A DNA stretch of 64,000 nucleotides from JAHEJV01 sp964653555 (GTDB taxonomy: Bacteria; Myxococcota_A; UBA9160; SMWR01): the NCBI GenBank assembly GCA_964653555.1, contig CAZZFT010000010.1, forward strand, positions 6,926 through 70,925, given 5' to 3'. The notes beneath the pieces were generated by a model. The model did not search any database. It had not been told where the DNA came from and was given only the letters and a program-made list of their open reading frames with translations. How positions within the stretch are numbered: position 1 is the stretch's first letter; the number at the start of each line of letters is the position of its first letter. Made by a program: the position numbers and the translations under genes. Positions 7,850 through 15,600 of this stretch are shown one piece after another.

Positions 7850-9535
7850 CTACGCACCGCGGATCACCTCTCCGGGGAAGGCGCCCGTCGGCTGGCCCTT
7901 CTCCATCGCCGGAACGCCGTTGACGATCACCATCTCGTAGCCGCGCGCGTCGACGGTATAGCGCTCGGTGCCGCCCGGGAAGTCGCGCGCGATCGTGTGC
8001 TCGCCGGCTGCGAGATTGGGCAGGTCGATCAACGCGAGGTCCGCCTTGCCGCCGGTGCGGATCACTCCACGGTCGACCAGGCCGTGCACGGCCGCCGGCA
8101 TTCCGGCCAGCCGCCAGATCGCGTGCTCGAGCGAGACCGCTTCGGGCACCCAGTCGGTGAGCAGCAGGGTCGTGTAGTCGGCGCCGACGAAGCTCGCGAG
8201 GTGGGCGCCGCCGTCGCTCGAGCCCGCCATCACCAGCGGGTCCCGCACCGACGTGCGCACGACGTTGGCGATGAACTCGCGCGCGGCCGGCAGCGTGCGC
8301 ACGTTCCAGCAGGTCGCGAGGCGCTCGGAGATCGAGACGTCCAGGAACGCGTCGAGGGCGTCGCCGCCCCGCTCGGCGGCGATCTCCGCCGCGCTCCGTC
8401 CGACGAGCGCACGGTTGGCGTCGCTGCGGACCAGCTCGACCTCGAGGATCTCGATCGGGAACGGCGCGGCGCGGTTCTCCCGGAGCAGGTCCGCTCGCAG
8501 CCGCTGGCGGACCGCGGGGTCCGAGAGCTTGCGACAGCGCTCCTCGACGCTGCCCGTCAGCGCCTCGAGCCAGGCGGGCATCTCGTCGAAGACGAAGGTG
8601 TCGTCGAGCCGCAGGTGCAGAGCGAGGCGCTGGGTCGCGAACTGGGGGTGCATGCGCAGGCCCTGGCCGCGCGCCTCGTGCACGAAGTCGAGGGCGCGCT
8701 GCCAGCCCATCGGCTGGTCCGGCGTCGGGGCGAGCAGGCCCAGCTCGATCGGCTTCCCCGAGGCGTGCGCGATCTCGAGCAGCAGCTTCCGGTCTTCCTC
8801 GTCGAACCCGACGCTGTGGCTGCGCGGGATGATCTCGACCACGCCGTAGGGGAACTCGGCGAGCACCGAGCACAGCGCCACGATCTCCTCCGGCGCCGCG
8901 AAGTTCGAGGGCACCCCGCGGCCGTCCTCTCCAACGTGCAAGTCGAGCTGCGAGGTGGAGAAGCCGACGGCGCCCTCGCCGAGCGCCTGGCGCACCAGCG
9001 CCTGCATTTCCCCGATCTCCTCGGGAGTGGCGGCGCGCTGCGAAGCATCGTCGCCCATGGCGTGGCGGCGCACTGCGCAGTGGCCGACGTAGCCGCCGAC
9101 GTTCAGCGCGATGCGACCCTCGAGCCGCGACCAGTAGTCGGAGAAGCCGCCGCCCGAGAAGCGGAAGCCCTCCCGCAGCGCCGCGCGCGACATGCCCTCC
9201 ACGCGCGTCAGCATTCCCGCCAGCCAGTCGACGTCGGCGGGTTTCGCCGGGTACAGGGTGAAGCCGCAGTTGCCCGTCAGCACCGTGGTGACACCGTGCT
9301 GCATCGAGGGAGACGCCGCCGGATCCCAGTCGAGCTGCACGTCGTAGTGGGTGTGGACGTCGATGAAGCCGGGCGCGACGAGCAGGCCGTCGGCGTCCAC
9401 CGTGCGCCGCGCACTCCCGTCGACGCGGCCGATCGCTGCGATCCGTCCGCCCGACACGGCGACGTCGGCGGTGAAGCCGGGCAGCCCGGTCCCGTCGACG
9501 ACGTTGCCTCCGCGGATCACGAGGTCGTAGGTCAT
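7850..9535 (-). CDS. Amidohydrolase, N-acyl-D-amino-acid deacylase-like
   Basis: A 561-residue metal-dependent hydrolase starting MTYDLVIRGGNVVDGTGLPG. The metal-binding motif APGFIDVHTHYDVQLDWDP is at residues ~52-70, and TTVLTGNCGFTL and the late GSSDGGAHLASFVGAD segment match D-aminoacylase/dihydroorotase-like deacylases. The ATG at 9535 is preferred over an upstream GTG at 9616 because GAGGAG is six bases before it and the longer version would read through a promoter-like element. Members open cyclic amides or deacylate N-acyl compounds, and many uncharacterised copies sit in lipid and steroid operons, as here. It is first in the tight part of the operon. Confidence 0.85.
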   Translation of the reverse strand: MTYDLVIRGGNVVDGTGLPGFTADVAVSGGRIAAIGRVDGSARRTVDADGLLVAPGFIDVHTHYDVQLDWDPAASPSMQHGVTTVLTGNCGFTLYPAKPADVDWLAGMLTRVEGMSRAALREGFRFSGGGFSDYWSRLEGRIALNVGGYVGHCAVRRHAMGDDASQRAATPEEIGEMQALVRQALGEGAVGFSTSQLDLHVGEDGRGVPSNFAAPEEIVALCSVLAEFPYGVVEIIPRSHSVGFDEEDRKLLLEIAHASGKPIELGLLAPTPDQPMGWQRALDFVHEARGQGLRMHPQFATQRLALHLRLDDTFVFDEMPAWLEALTGSVEERCRKLSDPAVRQRLRADLLRENRAAPFPIEILEVELVRSDANRALVGRSAAEIAAERGGDALDAFLDVSISERLATCWNVRTLPAAREFIANVVRTSVRDPLVMAGSSDGGAHLASFVGADYTTLLLTDWVPEAVSLEHAIWRLAGMPAAVHGLVDRGVIRTGGKADLALIDLPNLAAGEHTIARDFPGGTERYTVDARGYEMVIVNGVPAMEKGQPTGAFPGEVIRGA

Positions 9536-9582
9536 CGCTTCTCCTCGGGCGTGCGGGAGCCGGCGCACCGGCCACCCGAGTT

Positions 9583-9616
9583 TACATAGTAACCAAAATG
9601 TATCTCGGGATGTCAA
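9583..9616 (-). promoter_or_regulatory. Candidate promoter with overlapping dyad before the amidohydrolase operon
   Basis: This is an AT-rich island in an otherwise GC-rich stretch. Reading on the minus strand, TTGACA (9616-9611) is followed after 19 bases by TACTAT (9591-9586), a plausible sigma-70 pair with a slightly long spacer. An imperfect dyad, TACAT (9583-9587) with ATGTA (9598-9602), overlaps the -10 region and could bind a TetR- or MarR-type repressor. No regulator gene is adjacent. Confidence 0.5.
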
Positions 9617-9640
9617 TCATCGGGGCGGGGATCCCCCTCG

Positions 9641-10417
9641 TCAGGTGCCGTTGGCCATTCGGCCGCCGTCGACGGTGATCAGATCGCCGGTGTGGTAGCG
9701 GGCCGCATCGCTGATCAGGTACACGGCGATGCCCCCGATCTCCTCGGGAGTGGCCATCCGGCCGAGCGGAATCTTCGCGACCGCCGCCTGGCCGAGCGGA
9801 TGGCTCTCGTCGAAGGGCACCATCTCCGACTTCGTGAGTCCGGCGCAGATCATGTTGGCGCAGATGCCCAGCGGGCCGAGCTCGAGGGCGAAGGTGCGCA
9901 CCAGTCCCGCCATCGCGCTCTTCGCTGCGGCGTAGTGCCCGATACCGGGTGTCGCGGCGAAGTTCGTCAGGCTGCCCGTAGCGATCAGCGACCCGCCCCG
10001 GTCGCCGGTCTTCGCTCGCTCCACCATGTGGCGCGCTCCCTCGCGCAGCGTGACGAAGGCGCCGCGCTGGGCGACGCGCTGGAGCGCGTCGTACTGGTCG
10101 AGGGACATCTCCACCAACGGCGAGAGGCACACGAACCCGGCGTTGGCGATCACGCCGTCGAGCCGTCCCATCTCCTCGAGGGCGCGGGCGAAGCCGCGCT
10201 GCTGGGCCGTCTCGTCGGCCACGTCGACCGCGAGACTCGCCAGGCGGACCCCGTGCGCGCGCAGCCGCTTCGCCGCTTCCTCGTTGCGGTCTGCGCGTCG
10301 TCCCCAGATCACGATGTCACCCCCGGCGCGGGCGATCGCCTCGGCGAAGCCGAAGCCGATCCCCGAGTTGCCGCCGGTGATCAGAGTGACCTTGCCAGAG
10401 AGATCGAAGGGGTTCAT
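9641..10417 (-). CDS. Short-chain dehydrogenase/reductase
   Basis: A 258-residue classical SDR. The cofactor motif TGGNSGIG is at residues ~14-21, NAGF at ~93, and the catalytic Ser and YxxxK are visible in IATGSLTNFAATPGIGHYAA followed by AKSAM. The end, DLITVDGGRMANGT, is typical. It oxidises or reduces a secondary alcohol or ketone with NAD(P). GGGAGG lies about nine bases before the ATG at 10417. The gene runs with the amidohydrolase operon, but a promoter-like element lies between them, so it may be transcribed separately or by read-through. The substrate is unknown; hydroxysteroid or 3-hydroxyacyl compounds are reasonable guesses. Confidence 0.88.
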   Translation of the reverse strand: MNPFDLSGKVTLITGGNSGIGFGFAEAIARAGGDIVIWGRRADRNEEAAKRLRAHGVRLASLAVDVADETAQQRGFARALEEMGRLDGVIANAGFVCLSPLVEMSLDQYDALQRVAQRGAFVTLREGARHMVERAKTGDRGGSLIATGSLTNFAATPGIGHYAAAKSAMAGLVRTFALELGPLGICANMICAGLTKSEMVPFDESHPLGQAAVAKIPLGRMATPEEIGGIAVYLISDAARYHTGDLITVDGGRMANGT

Positions 10418-10489
10418 CGTGACGCTGCCTCCCGGTGGTGCGCAGGCTATCAGAAGGCTCGGGACGGCAAGCAGGAGAGAGATCCGTCG

Positions 10490-10881
10490 ATGCAGCAGCT
10501 GCGGATCCACGTGCTCGGAAAGGTCTCCCTCGACGAGCTGGCCACGCCCGAGCTCGGGCCGCGCGACGCGATCCTGCGCGTGAAGGCGTGCGGCATCTGC
10601 GGCAGCGCATGGTCGCCCCGGCGCGTCCCAGCGCCTGGATCTCGATCGTCGCGCTGCACCGCGCACCCGAGCCGGTCGACTTCCTGTCGGTGATGGCGAA
10701 GCAGCTCACCCTCGCCGGATCGATGGCCTACCCGGACGACTACGGCGAGATGGTGCGCATGCTGTCCGAGGTGGACCTGTCGCCGGCGATCACCCGCCGC
10801 TTTCCCCTGGCGCGCTTCCAGGAGGCCCTGGCCACCGCGCGCGACCCGGCGGTCGCAGGCAAGGTGCTGATCGAGCCCTGA
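10490..10881 (+). pseudogene. Zinc-type alcohol dehydrogenase with most of its middle deleted
   Basis: The first 41 codons, from the ATG at 10490, read as the GroES-like start of a medium-chain dehydrogenase and reach VKACGICGSA, where the active-site region should continue with Asp-Leu/His. The sequence then jumps, in another frame, to the family's C-terminus: WISIVALHRAPEPVDFLSVM, then SMAYPDDYGEMVRMLS, ending RFPLARFQEALATARDPAVA and GKVLIEP. Roughly 200-250 residues, including the structural-zinc lobe and the NAD fold, are missing. The junction is near 10605-10640. A Shine-Dalgarno-like AGGAGA still precedes the ATG. The gene cannot encode a working dehydrogenase. Confidence 0.75.
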
Positions 10882-10935
10882 GCTGTGCGGCCGACGCGCG
10901 GACCCGCAAGCCCGAAGCAACGGGCTCCCGCCAGG

Positions 10936-12096
10936 CTAGGCGCCGGAGGAGAGGCAGGCGTAGGTCGCCGAAACCAGGCTCTCGGCGCGCGGGTCGCCGG
11001 TGACGCCGAGCTGCATCTGGTTCATCGCGTAGCCGAACGCGATTCCCGTCTCGGGGTCGGCGAAGCCGAGCGAGCCCCCCGCACCCGGGTGCCCGAAGGC
11101 GGACTCGGGCGCGGCGGCACAGAGGCTGGGAGAGAGCATGAAGCCGAGCGCGAAGTGCGTCGGAAAGAGCAGCACGCGATCGGGCCCGTGCACCCGGGAC
11201 GTGGTGGCCGTGGCCAGGGCCGCGGGCGACAGCAGCCGAACGCCGTCCACCTCGCCGATCAGCGCCGCATAGAAGCGCGCCAGCGCGCGGGCGCTGCCGA
11301 TCCCGTTCGAGGAGGGCATCTCGGCCGCGTGCAGCGCGCGCGTGTTCCACATCGGGCCGTAGGAGAACAAGCGCGAAGGCCCCTCCAGGACGCGGCCCAG
11401 GAGCGTCTCGGGGCCCAGGAAGCGCGCGCGCAGCGCGAGCTCTTCGGGGTCCGTGGGCTCGGGGGCCGGGTAGAGCGTCGCGACGCGCCCCTCCTCGCGC
11501 TCGGGAAGGCCGATCCAGAAGTCGAGGCCGAGAGGCCCGGCGACCTCCTTCGCGAACAGCTGCCCCGGGGTCGTTCCGGTCGCGCGCCGCACCACCTCGC
11601 CGAGGATCCAGCCGAAGGATCGCGCGTGATAGCCGTGGGCCGCACCCGGCTCCCAGTTCGGCGCCTGGGCGGCGATCGCGGCGCACACCGGATCCCAGGC
11701 GAGCACCTGTTCCAGGGTGAGCTCGCCGTCCACGGCGGCGAGACCCGCGCGGTGGCTGAGCACCTCGCGCAGCGTGATCGCCTGCTTGCCGCGCGCCGCG
11801 AACTCGGGCCAGTAGCGCGCCACGGGGGCGTCGAGGTCCAGCACGCCGCGCTCCACCAGCAGGTGGACGAGCGCCGCCGTCGGCCCCTTGGTCGAGGAGA
11901 AGAGCAGGACGGAGGTGTCGCGCAGCCAGGGGCGGCGCGCCTCGCGGTCCGCGTAGCCGCCCCAGATGTCCACGACCGGTCGGCCGTCTCGATGGACGCA
12001 GCAGGCCGCGCCGACCTCGCGCTTGGCGAGGTTTCGCGCGAACGCCTCGCGCACCGCTTCGAAGCCCGGGGCACAGGAACCGTGCACGATCGCCAC
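10936..12096 (-). CDS. Beta-lactamase-fold serine hydrolase (class C/EstB-like)
   Basis: A 386-residue serine hydrolase of the beta-lactamase/transpeptidase family. The nucleophile motif SxxK is SSTK (residues ~67-70), the second motif is YHARSFGWILGE (Y-x-A instead of Y-x-N), and the third is FGHPGAGGSLGFAD, where HxG replaces KTG. These substitutions are typical of EstB/LipE-type esterases rather than true lactamases, so ester hydrolysis is likelier than antibiotic resistance. No signal peptide is visible, so it is probably cytoplasmic. A strong hairpin lies just upstream. A second, more distant member of the family is at 13099. Confidence 0.85.
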   Translation of the reverse strand: MAIVHGSCAPGFEAVREAFARNLAKREVGAACCVHRDGRPVVDIWGGYADREARRPWLRDTSVLLFSSTKGPTAALVHLLVERGVLDLDAPVARYWPEFAARGKQAITLREVLSHRAGLAAVDGELTLEQVLAWDPVCAAIAAQAPNWEPGAAHGYHARSFGWILGEVVRRATGTTPGQLFAKEVAGPLGLDFWIGLPEREEGRVATLYPAPEPTDPEELALRARFLGPETLLGRVLEGPSRLFSYGPMWNTRALHAAEMPSSNGIGSARALARFYAALIGEVDGVRLLSPAALATATTSRVHGPDRVLLFPTHFALGFMLSPSLCAAAPESAFGHPGAGGSLGFADPETGIAFGYAMNQMQLGVTGDPRAESLVSATYACLSSGA

Positions 12097-12148
12097 GGTT
12101 CCCTTCTAGCAGCTTCGTCGGATCCGGGCCGTGCGGATGCCGTGAGAA

Positions 12149-12191
12149 GGGCGCTCCCCGCCACAGGCCCAGAACTGCGCGGGGAGCGCCC
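12149..12191. terminator. Strong 13-bp inverted repeat between integrase and hydrolase
   Basis: GGGCGCTCCCCGC (12149-12161) and its exact reverse complement (12179-12191) flank a 17-base loop, giving a very stable GC hairpin. It lies downstream of the minus-strand recombinase gene and upstream of the hydrolase. There is no T-run on either side, so a rho-independent terminator is only one reading; a structural or recombination site is another. Confidence 0.55.
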
Positions 12192-12246
12192 GCACCCGGA
12201 GCCCGGGCAGCAAGGGAGCGAGGTCCCGGGGCCGGGCGCAAGAATC

Positions 12247-12280
12247 GACGTCCGGTGCATCGGCGCGCGCAGACGTCCGG
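12247..12280. repeat. 9-bp direct repeat beside the recombinase stop codon
   Basis: GACGTCCGG occurs at 12247-12255 and again at 12272-12280, a 25-base period, eight bases from the 3' end of the tyrosine recombinase gene. Such repeats can be arm sites of an attachment region, but nothing here proves that. Confidence 0.4.
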
Positions 12281-12287
12281 GCTCGGA

Positions 12288-12887
12288 TCACGTCAGCCAG
12301 CCGTCGCGCCGTCGCATGGCCTCGGCGAGGCCATCCGGCGCCACGCGGGTGAGATAGCGCTGGGTGGTGGCGGGGCTGCCGTGGCCGAGCTGGGCCTGGA
12401 TCAGGCCGATCGGCACGCCCTCGCGAGCGAGCTCGGCAGCGAGCGTGCGCCGCAGCACCTCCGCCGACACGCGTTTGTCCAGGCGGGCCTTGCGGCCGAG
12501 CCGCGCGAACAGAGCACGCAGGTAGGAGGGACTGATCGTTCCGCCCTGGAGCGTGCAGAACAGGGGACAGCGCGCGTCGAGGGCGAGCTCTCTCCGGCGC
12601 GCGAGCCAGGTGTCCAGCACCCGGAAGGAGGCGCCGTCGAGTGCCACGATCCTGTGTCGGTTGGGACGCGCGACGCGGATCGTTCCATCCTCGCGGTCCA
12701 CGTTTCGCGACGGGAGCGCGATCACCTCCGCGACGCGCAGGCCGCATCGGTACATCACCGTGATCAGAGCGCGGTTGCGCAGGCCCGTGGACGACCGGAC
12801 CGAGCACGCTTCCAAGAGCCGGCGTACTTCTTCCGGTGTCAGCAGATCGTTTCTCCCGGATTCTCGACCCGACCCGTTCGGAACCAC
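12288..12887 (-). CDS. Solo tyrosine recombinase catalytic domain
   Basis: A 199-residue phage-integrase-family catalytic domain without the usual N-terminal SAM-like core-binding domain. Box I Arg is in MYRCGLRVAEVIAL, and box II ends LGHGSPATTQRYL with the His and the nucleophilic Tyr. The middle H-x-x-R element, normally HPHxLRHT, reads SAEVLRRT, so the first catalytic His is replaced and RH is RR. The Arg and Tyr remain, so activity may be reduced or altered. The start is GTG at 12887, inside a tandem ACCACCTG repeat (12883-12890 and 12893-12900). Short repeats and a hairpin surround it, but no cargo or phage gene does. It could be an orphan integrase or a domesticated remnant. Confidence 0.8.
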   Translation of the reverse strand: MVPNGSGRESGRNDLLTPEEVRRLLEACSVRSSTGLRNRALITVMYRCGLRVAEVIALPSRNVDREDGTIRVARPNRHRIVALDGASFRVLDTWLARRRELALDARCPLFCTLQGGTISPSYLRALFARLGRKARLDKRVSAEVLRRTLAAELAREGVPIGLIQAQLGHGSPATTQRYLTRVAPDGLAEAMRRRDGWLT

Positions 12888-12921
12888 CTGTCACCACCTG
12901 ACGCGTTCCGTGAGCCCGAGT

Positions 12922-12989
12922 CAGGGCATCACGACACTCGATGGATTCTGTGGGAGGCATTGCGGTCGCGGCAATACCCCAGGGCATCA
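12922..12989. repeat. 10-bp direct repeat upstream of the recombinase
   Basis: CAGGGCATCA occurs at 12922-12931 and 12980-12989 (58-base period). Between the copies, ATTGC and GCAAT form a short inverted repeat around 12959-12975. This is in the otherwise empty 211 bases between the recombinase start and the next hydrolase stop. The function is unknown; an old attachment site is possible. Confidence 0.35.
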
Positions 12990-13098
12990 TGTGCGCCCGT
13001 TACCGAGGTCGGCCCACCAGAAAAGTGTCGGAACTGCGCGGCGCGACGGAAAGCGGGGCGCGACGGGACGCAAGTGTCCTTGCGGCCCGCGATCCCGT

Positions 13099-14400
13099 TC
13101 AGCCCCGGCGGTCGAGGCGTGGGAACGCGCGTCCGATCGACGCGAGCCACTGCACCAGGCGTACCGCGTGCAGACTCACCACGGGCTTGCCGCTGGCGCA
13201 CAGGGCCACGGCGAGGGCGCGGTCCGGATCCGCCCAGGAGAAGGTATTGGTGAAGCCGATGTGGCCGAAGGCGTTCTCGTTGTCGACGCCGAAGAGGCTG
13301 ACGCCGCTGCTGCCAAGCATGAAGCCGAGCCCGTAGCGGATCGGCAGCCCGAGCGTGAGATCGACCTCCCACCACGCCGCTTCGCCGGTCGCGTGGCGTA
13401 CCGTGCTCGGTGCGAAGACCTGGATACCGTTCTGCTCACCCCCGTCGAGCAGGCACTGGTAGAAGGCGCACAGCTCGCTCGCGGTGGAGACGATGTTCGC
13501 CGAGGGGACGATCCCGGTCAGGAAACGCGGGTCGTTCGCGATCGCAACCACCTGGTCGAGGTCGGCGCCGAGCGCGTTGCGCAGTACGATCGAGGCGGGG
13601 AAGGGCACCGGAGGACCGGTGACGGCATCGCGCGCCACGAGAGGAAGGTCTTCCTCGCGCACTCCATAGCGCATCCAGCGATAGCCGAGCGGCCCCACGA
13701 TCTCGCGCTCGAGCACCGTGCGGATGTCGTCTCCGGTGACGCGCCGCACCACCTCGGCGAGTACGAATCCTCCGGTGGCGGCGTGATAGGCGAGGACCCG
13801 CCCCGGTCGCGAGCGCAGTCGGGACTCGCACAGGATCTCCACCACCTTCTCGGGTCGGGCGAGTAGATCGAGGTCGAGAGACTCGGGAGGCAGGTTCGGG
13901 ATCCCCGCCTTGTGGGAGAGCAGATGCCGCAGGGTGATGCGGTGCTTTCCGTGCTTCGCGAACTCGGGAATGAAGTCGCAGACGCGGTCCTCCAGGTGGA
14001 GCACGCGCTTCTCGTCGAGCTTGTGGATCACCATCGCGGTGATCGCCTTGCTCGCGGAGAAGATGTCGAAGGGCGTGCTCGTGCTGGCCGACAGCTTCGG
14101 CGCATCCGGGGGGTCGCCCGGCGCGTTGCCGCGCGCGTGGCCGATCGCCCGGTTCAGCACCACCACGCCCCGGCGGCGCACGCAGAGCTGGAGCGCGGGG
14201 TGGACACCCGTGCGATAGAGCGCGACGACGGCGCTCCACACGCGCTCGACGTTGGCGGCCGGCACGTCGGACCCGCCGGGATCCTCCCGGCCGACGTCGA
14301 TCAGCCCGCTCGGGTCGCGGGGCACGCGGCAGCGCTTGATTCCGGGTATTCTCGCCTGGCCGATCCAGTAGAGCGGATCCACGGCGGCCCTCGCGGTCAC
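13099..14400 (-). CDS. Beta-lactamase-fold serine hydrolase
   Basis: A 433-residue serine hydrolase. SxxK is FSASKAITAMV (residues ~117-127), the second motif is VLAYHAATGGFVLAEVV, and the late AFGHIGFTNTFSWADP provides the HxG element. Like the copy at 10936 it has Y-x-A and HxG, favouring an esterase or unknown function over a lactamase. The GTG at 14400 overlaps the TGA of the SWIM gene (GTGA), so it is read as the third gene of the SNF2-SWIM operon; a GTG at 14382 is a possible shorter start. Why a serine hydrolase should be coupled to a nucleic-acid pair is not clear. Confidence 0.78.
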   Translation of the reverse strand: MTARAAVDPLYWIGQARIPGIKRCRVPRDPSGLIDVGREDPGGSDVPAANVERVWSAVVALYRTGVHPALQLCVRRRGVVVLNRAIGHARGNAPGDPPDAPKLSASTSTPFDIFSASKAITAMVIHKLDEKRVLHLEDRVCDFIPEFAKHGKHRITLRHLLSHKAGIPNLPPESLDLDLLARPEKVVEILCESRLRSRPGRVLAYHAATGGFVLAEVVRRVTGDDIRTVLEREIVGPLGYRWMRYGVREEDLPLVARDAVTGPPVPFPASIVLRNALGADLDQVVAIANDPRFLTGIVPSANIVSTASELCAFYQCLLDGGEQNGIQVFAPSTVRHATGEAAWWEVDLTLGLPIRYGLGFMLGSSGVSLFGVDNENAFGHIGFTNTFSWADPDRALAVALCASGKPVVSLHAVRLVQWLASIGRAFPRLDRRG

Positions 14401-15599
14401 TCGTCCCGATCTTCGTTGACCGGACCCGCTCCCAGATAGACGTCTAGGCCGGCGATCGAGGCATTGCGGTAGATGCGGGCCATGGCGGCCTCGCAGTTGG
14501 ATTGCCCGCGCCAGAACGGGAAGCCGCCGAGTCGCGCGACCACGGCACCCGGCTTGCGCGGGATGCGCACCTCGATCTCCTCGTCGCGCGGGCGGGACGC
14601 TCCGCCCCAGAATGCGCCGGGGTCCTCGGGCAGCGGCTCGTCCGGGACGATCCGCTCGGGCGGCGGCTCGATCACCTCGGGGATCGGCGGCAGCTCGCCC
14701 AGCAGCTCGCCGTCCTCGTCGAATTCGTCGTACTCGTCCCGGAAGGACTCGGGGGGCGGCGGGGCGGGGGGCTTCGGGATCGCTGCCGACCCGAGGGCCG
14801 CCAGCAGCTCGCCGCGCTCCATTCCCCGCAGCTGGAAGATCAGGAAGGGATCGCGGTCGAACTCCTCCCCCAGCAGGTAGTAGACCGCCGCGATGTGCTT
14901 GCAGGGATTGGCGTTGTCCGGGCAGGAGCAGTTCGCCTTCAGGTCGCCGCTGGCGTTCGGAAACAGCGAGAGGTTCTGTTCCTCGAACACGGCCAGGATC
15001 TCTTCGGGGATCTGCCCGCTGCCCAGCTCGACCGCGATGTCCGGTCGTTGGGTCAGTGCCTTCGTCACCTTCTTCCAGTCGGTGCTCGAGAGCATCGAGA
15101 AGTGCATGCGAACGAGATAGGGAGCGTCGCGCGACCCCTGGACGTGGGCGGTGACGAAGCCCTTGCCGATCTCGATGTCGACGATGTGTCCCTGGCGGGC
15201 GTAGTTGCGCCCGCGACCGAGGCGCCGCCCCACGGCGAACTTCTCGAGCACGTCGACCCAACGCCGCGCCCACCAGTTCTCCGCGACACGCCCGCGCCGG
15301 ACCCTGCCGCGGTTGCCGTTGCGATGGGGGCGCCCCCGTCCCCGGTTCTGGGAGCGCGGGCCGCGTCGTTGGCCCTGGCGCTGGCCGCCGTTCGGCCGCG
15401 CTTCGGCGTCCTGCGGCGCATCCTCGCGCCCCCGGCTCGCGGTCTCCACTTCCCGATCGTGACCGTTTGCGCCGTCGCTCCTGGCGTTTCCGCCCGGCTT
15501 CTCGCGGAATCCGCCGGGCCCGCGTCCGGCCGACCCGCGCCCACCGCGTCGCCGCCGCCGGCGTCGCCGCCGTCCTTCGTTTCCGGACTCTTCCGACAT
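14397..15599 (-). CDS. SWIM zinc-finger protein with Arg/Gly-rich N-terminus
   Basis: A 400-residue protein. Residues ~9-110 are strongly Arg/Gly-rich with a run of nine arginines, a disordered nucleic-acid-binding tail. The SWIM finger follows at ~244-262: NCSCPDNANPCKHIAAVYYL, with the CxC...CxH ligands. The C-terminal part is Pro/Glu-rich and ends with a small folded region. SWIM proteins bind DNA or protein partners and in bacteria are often encoded beside SNF2 ATPases. Here the helicase stop is one base before this ATG (TAGCATG), so the two are almost certainly cotranslated partners. The process they serve, chromatin-like remodelling or RNA polymerase recycling, is not known. Confidence 0.85.
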   Translation of the reverse strand: MSEESGNEGRRRRRRRRRGGRGSAGRGPGGFREKPGGNARSDGANGHDREVETASRGREDAPQDAEARPNGGQRQGQRRGPRSQNRGRGRPHRNGNRGRVRRGRVAENWWARRWVDVLEKFAVGRRLGRGRNYARQGHIVDIEIGKGFVTAHVQGSRDAPYLVRMHFSMLSSTDWKKVTKALTQRPDIAVELGSGQIPEEILAVFEEQNLSLFPNASGDLKANCSCPDNANPCKHIAAVYYLLGEEFDRDPFLIFQLRGMERGELLAALGSAAIPKPPAPPPPESFRDEYDEFDEDGELLGELPPIPEVIEPPPERIVPDEPLPEDPGAFWGGASRPRDEEIEVRIPRKPGAVVARLGGFPFWRGQSNCEAAMARIYRNASIAGLDVYLGAGPVNEDRDE

Positions 15600-15600
15600 G

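Noticed and set aside
3483..9575. A 2030-codon open frame on the minus strand
   Set aside because: Only its last 657 codons show a protein family; the rest is an Arg-rich shadow of the FAD dehydrogenase, LLM and amidohydrolase genes in another frame, as happens in very GC-rich DNA.
9536..9616. A 27-residue N-terminal extension of the amidohydrolase
   Set aside because: The added sequence does not resemble the family, would read through a TTGACA/TACTAT promoter and dyad, and the ATG at 9535 has its own GAGGAG.
12149..12191. The hairpin as an integron attC site
   Set aside because: It lacks the asymmetric R/L box arrangement and the recombinase lacks the integron-specific domain, so the attC label is not supported.
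10936..14400. The two beta-lactamase-fold proteins as antibiotic-resistance genes
   Set aside because: Both have Y-x-A and HxG instead of Y-x-N and KTG and no export signal, which points to esterase-like hydrolases.
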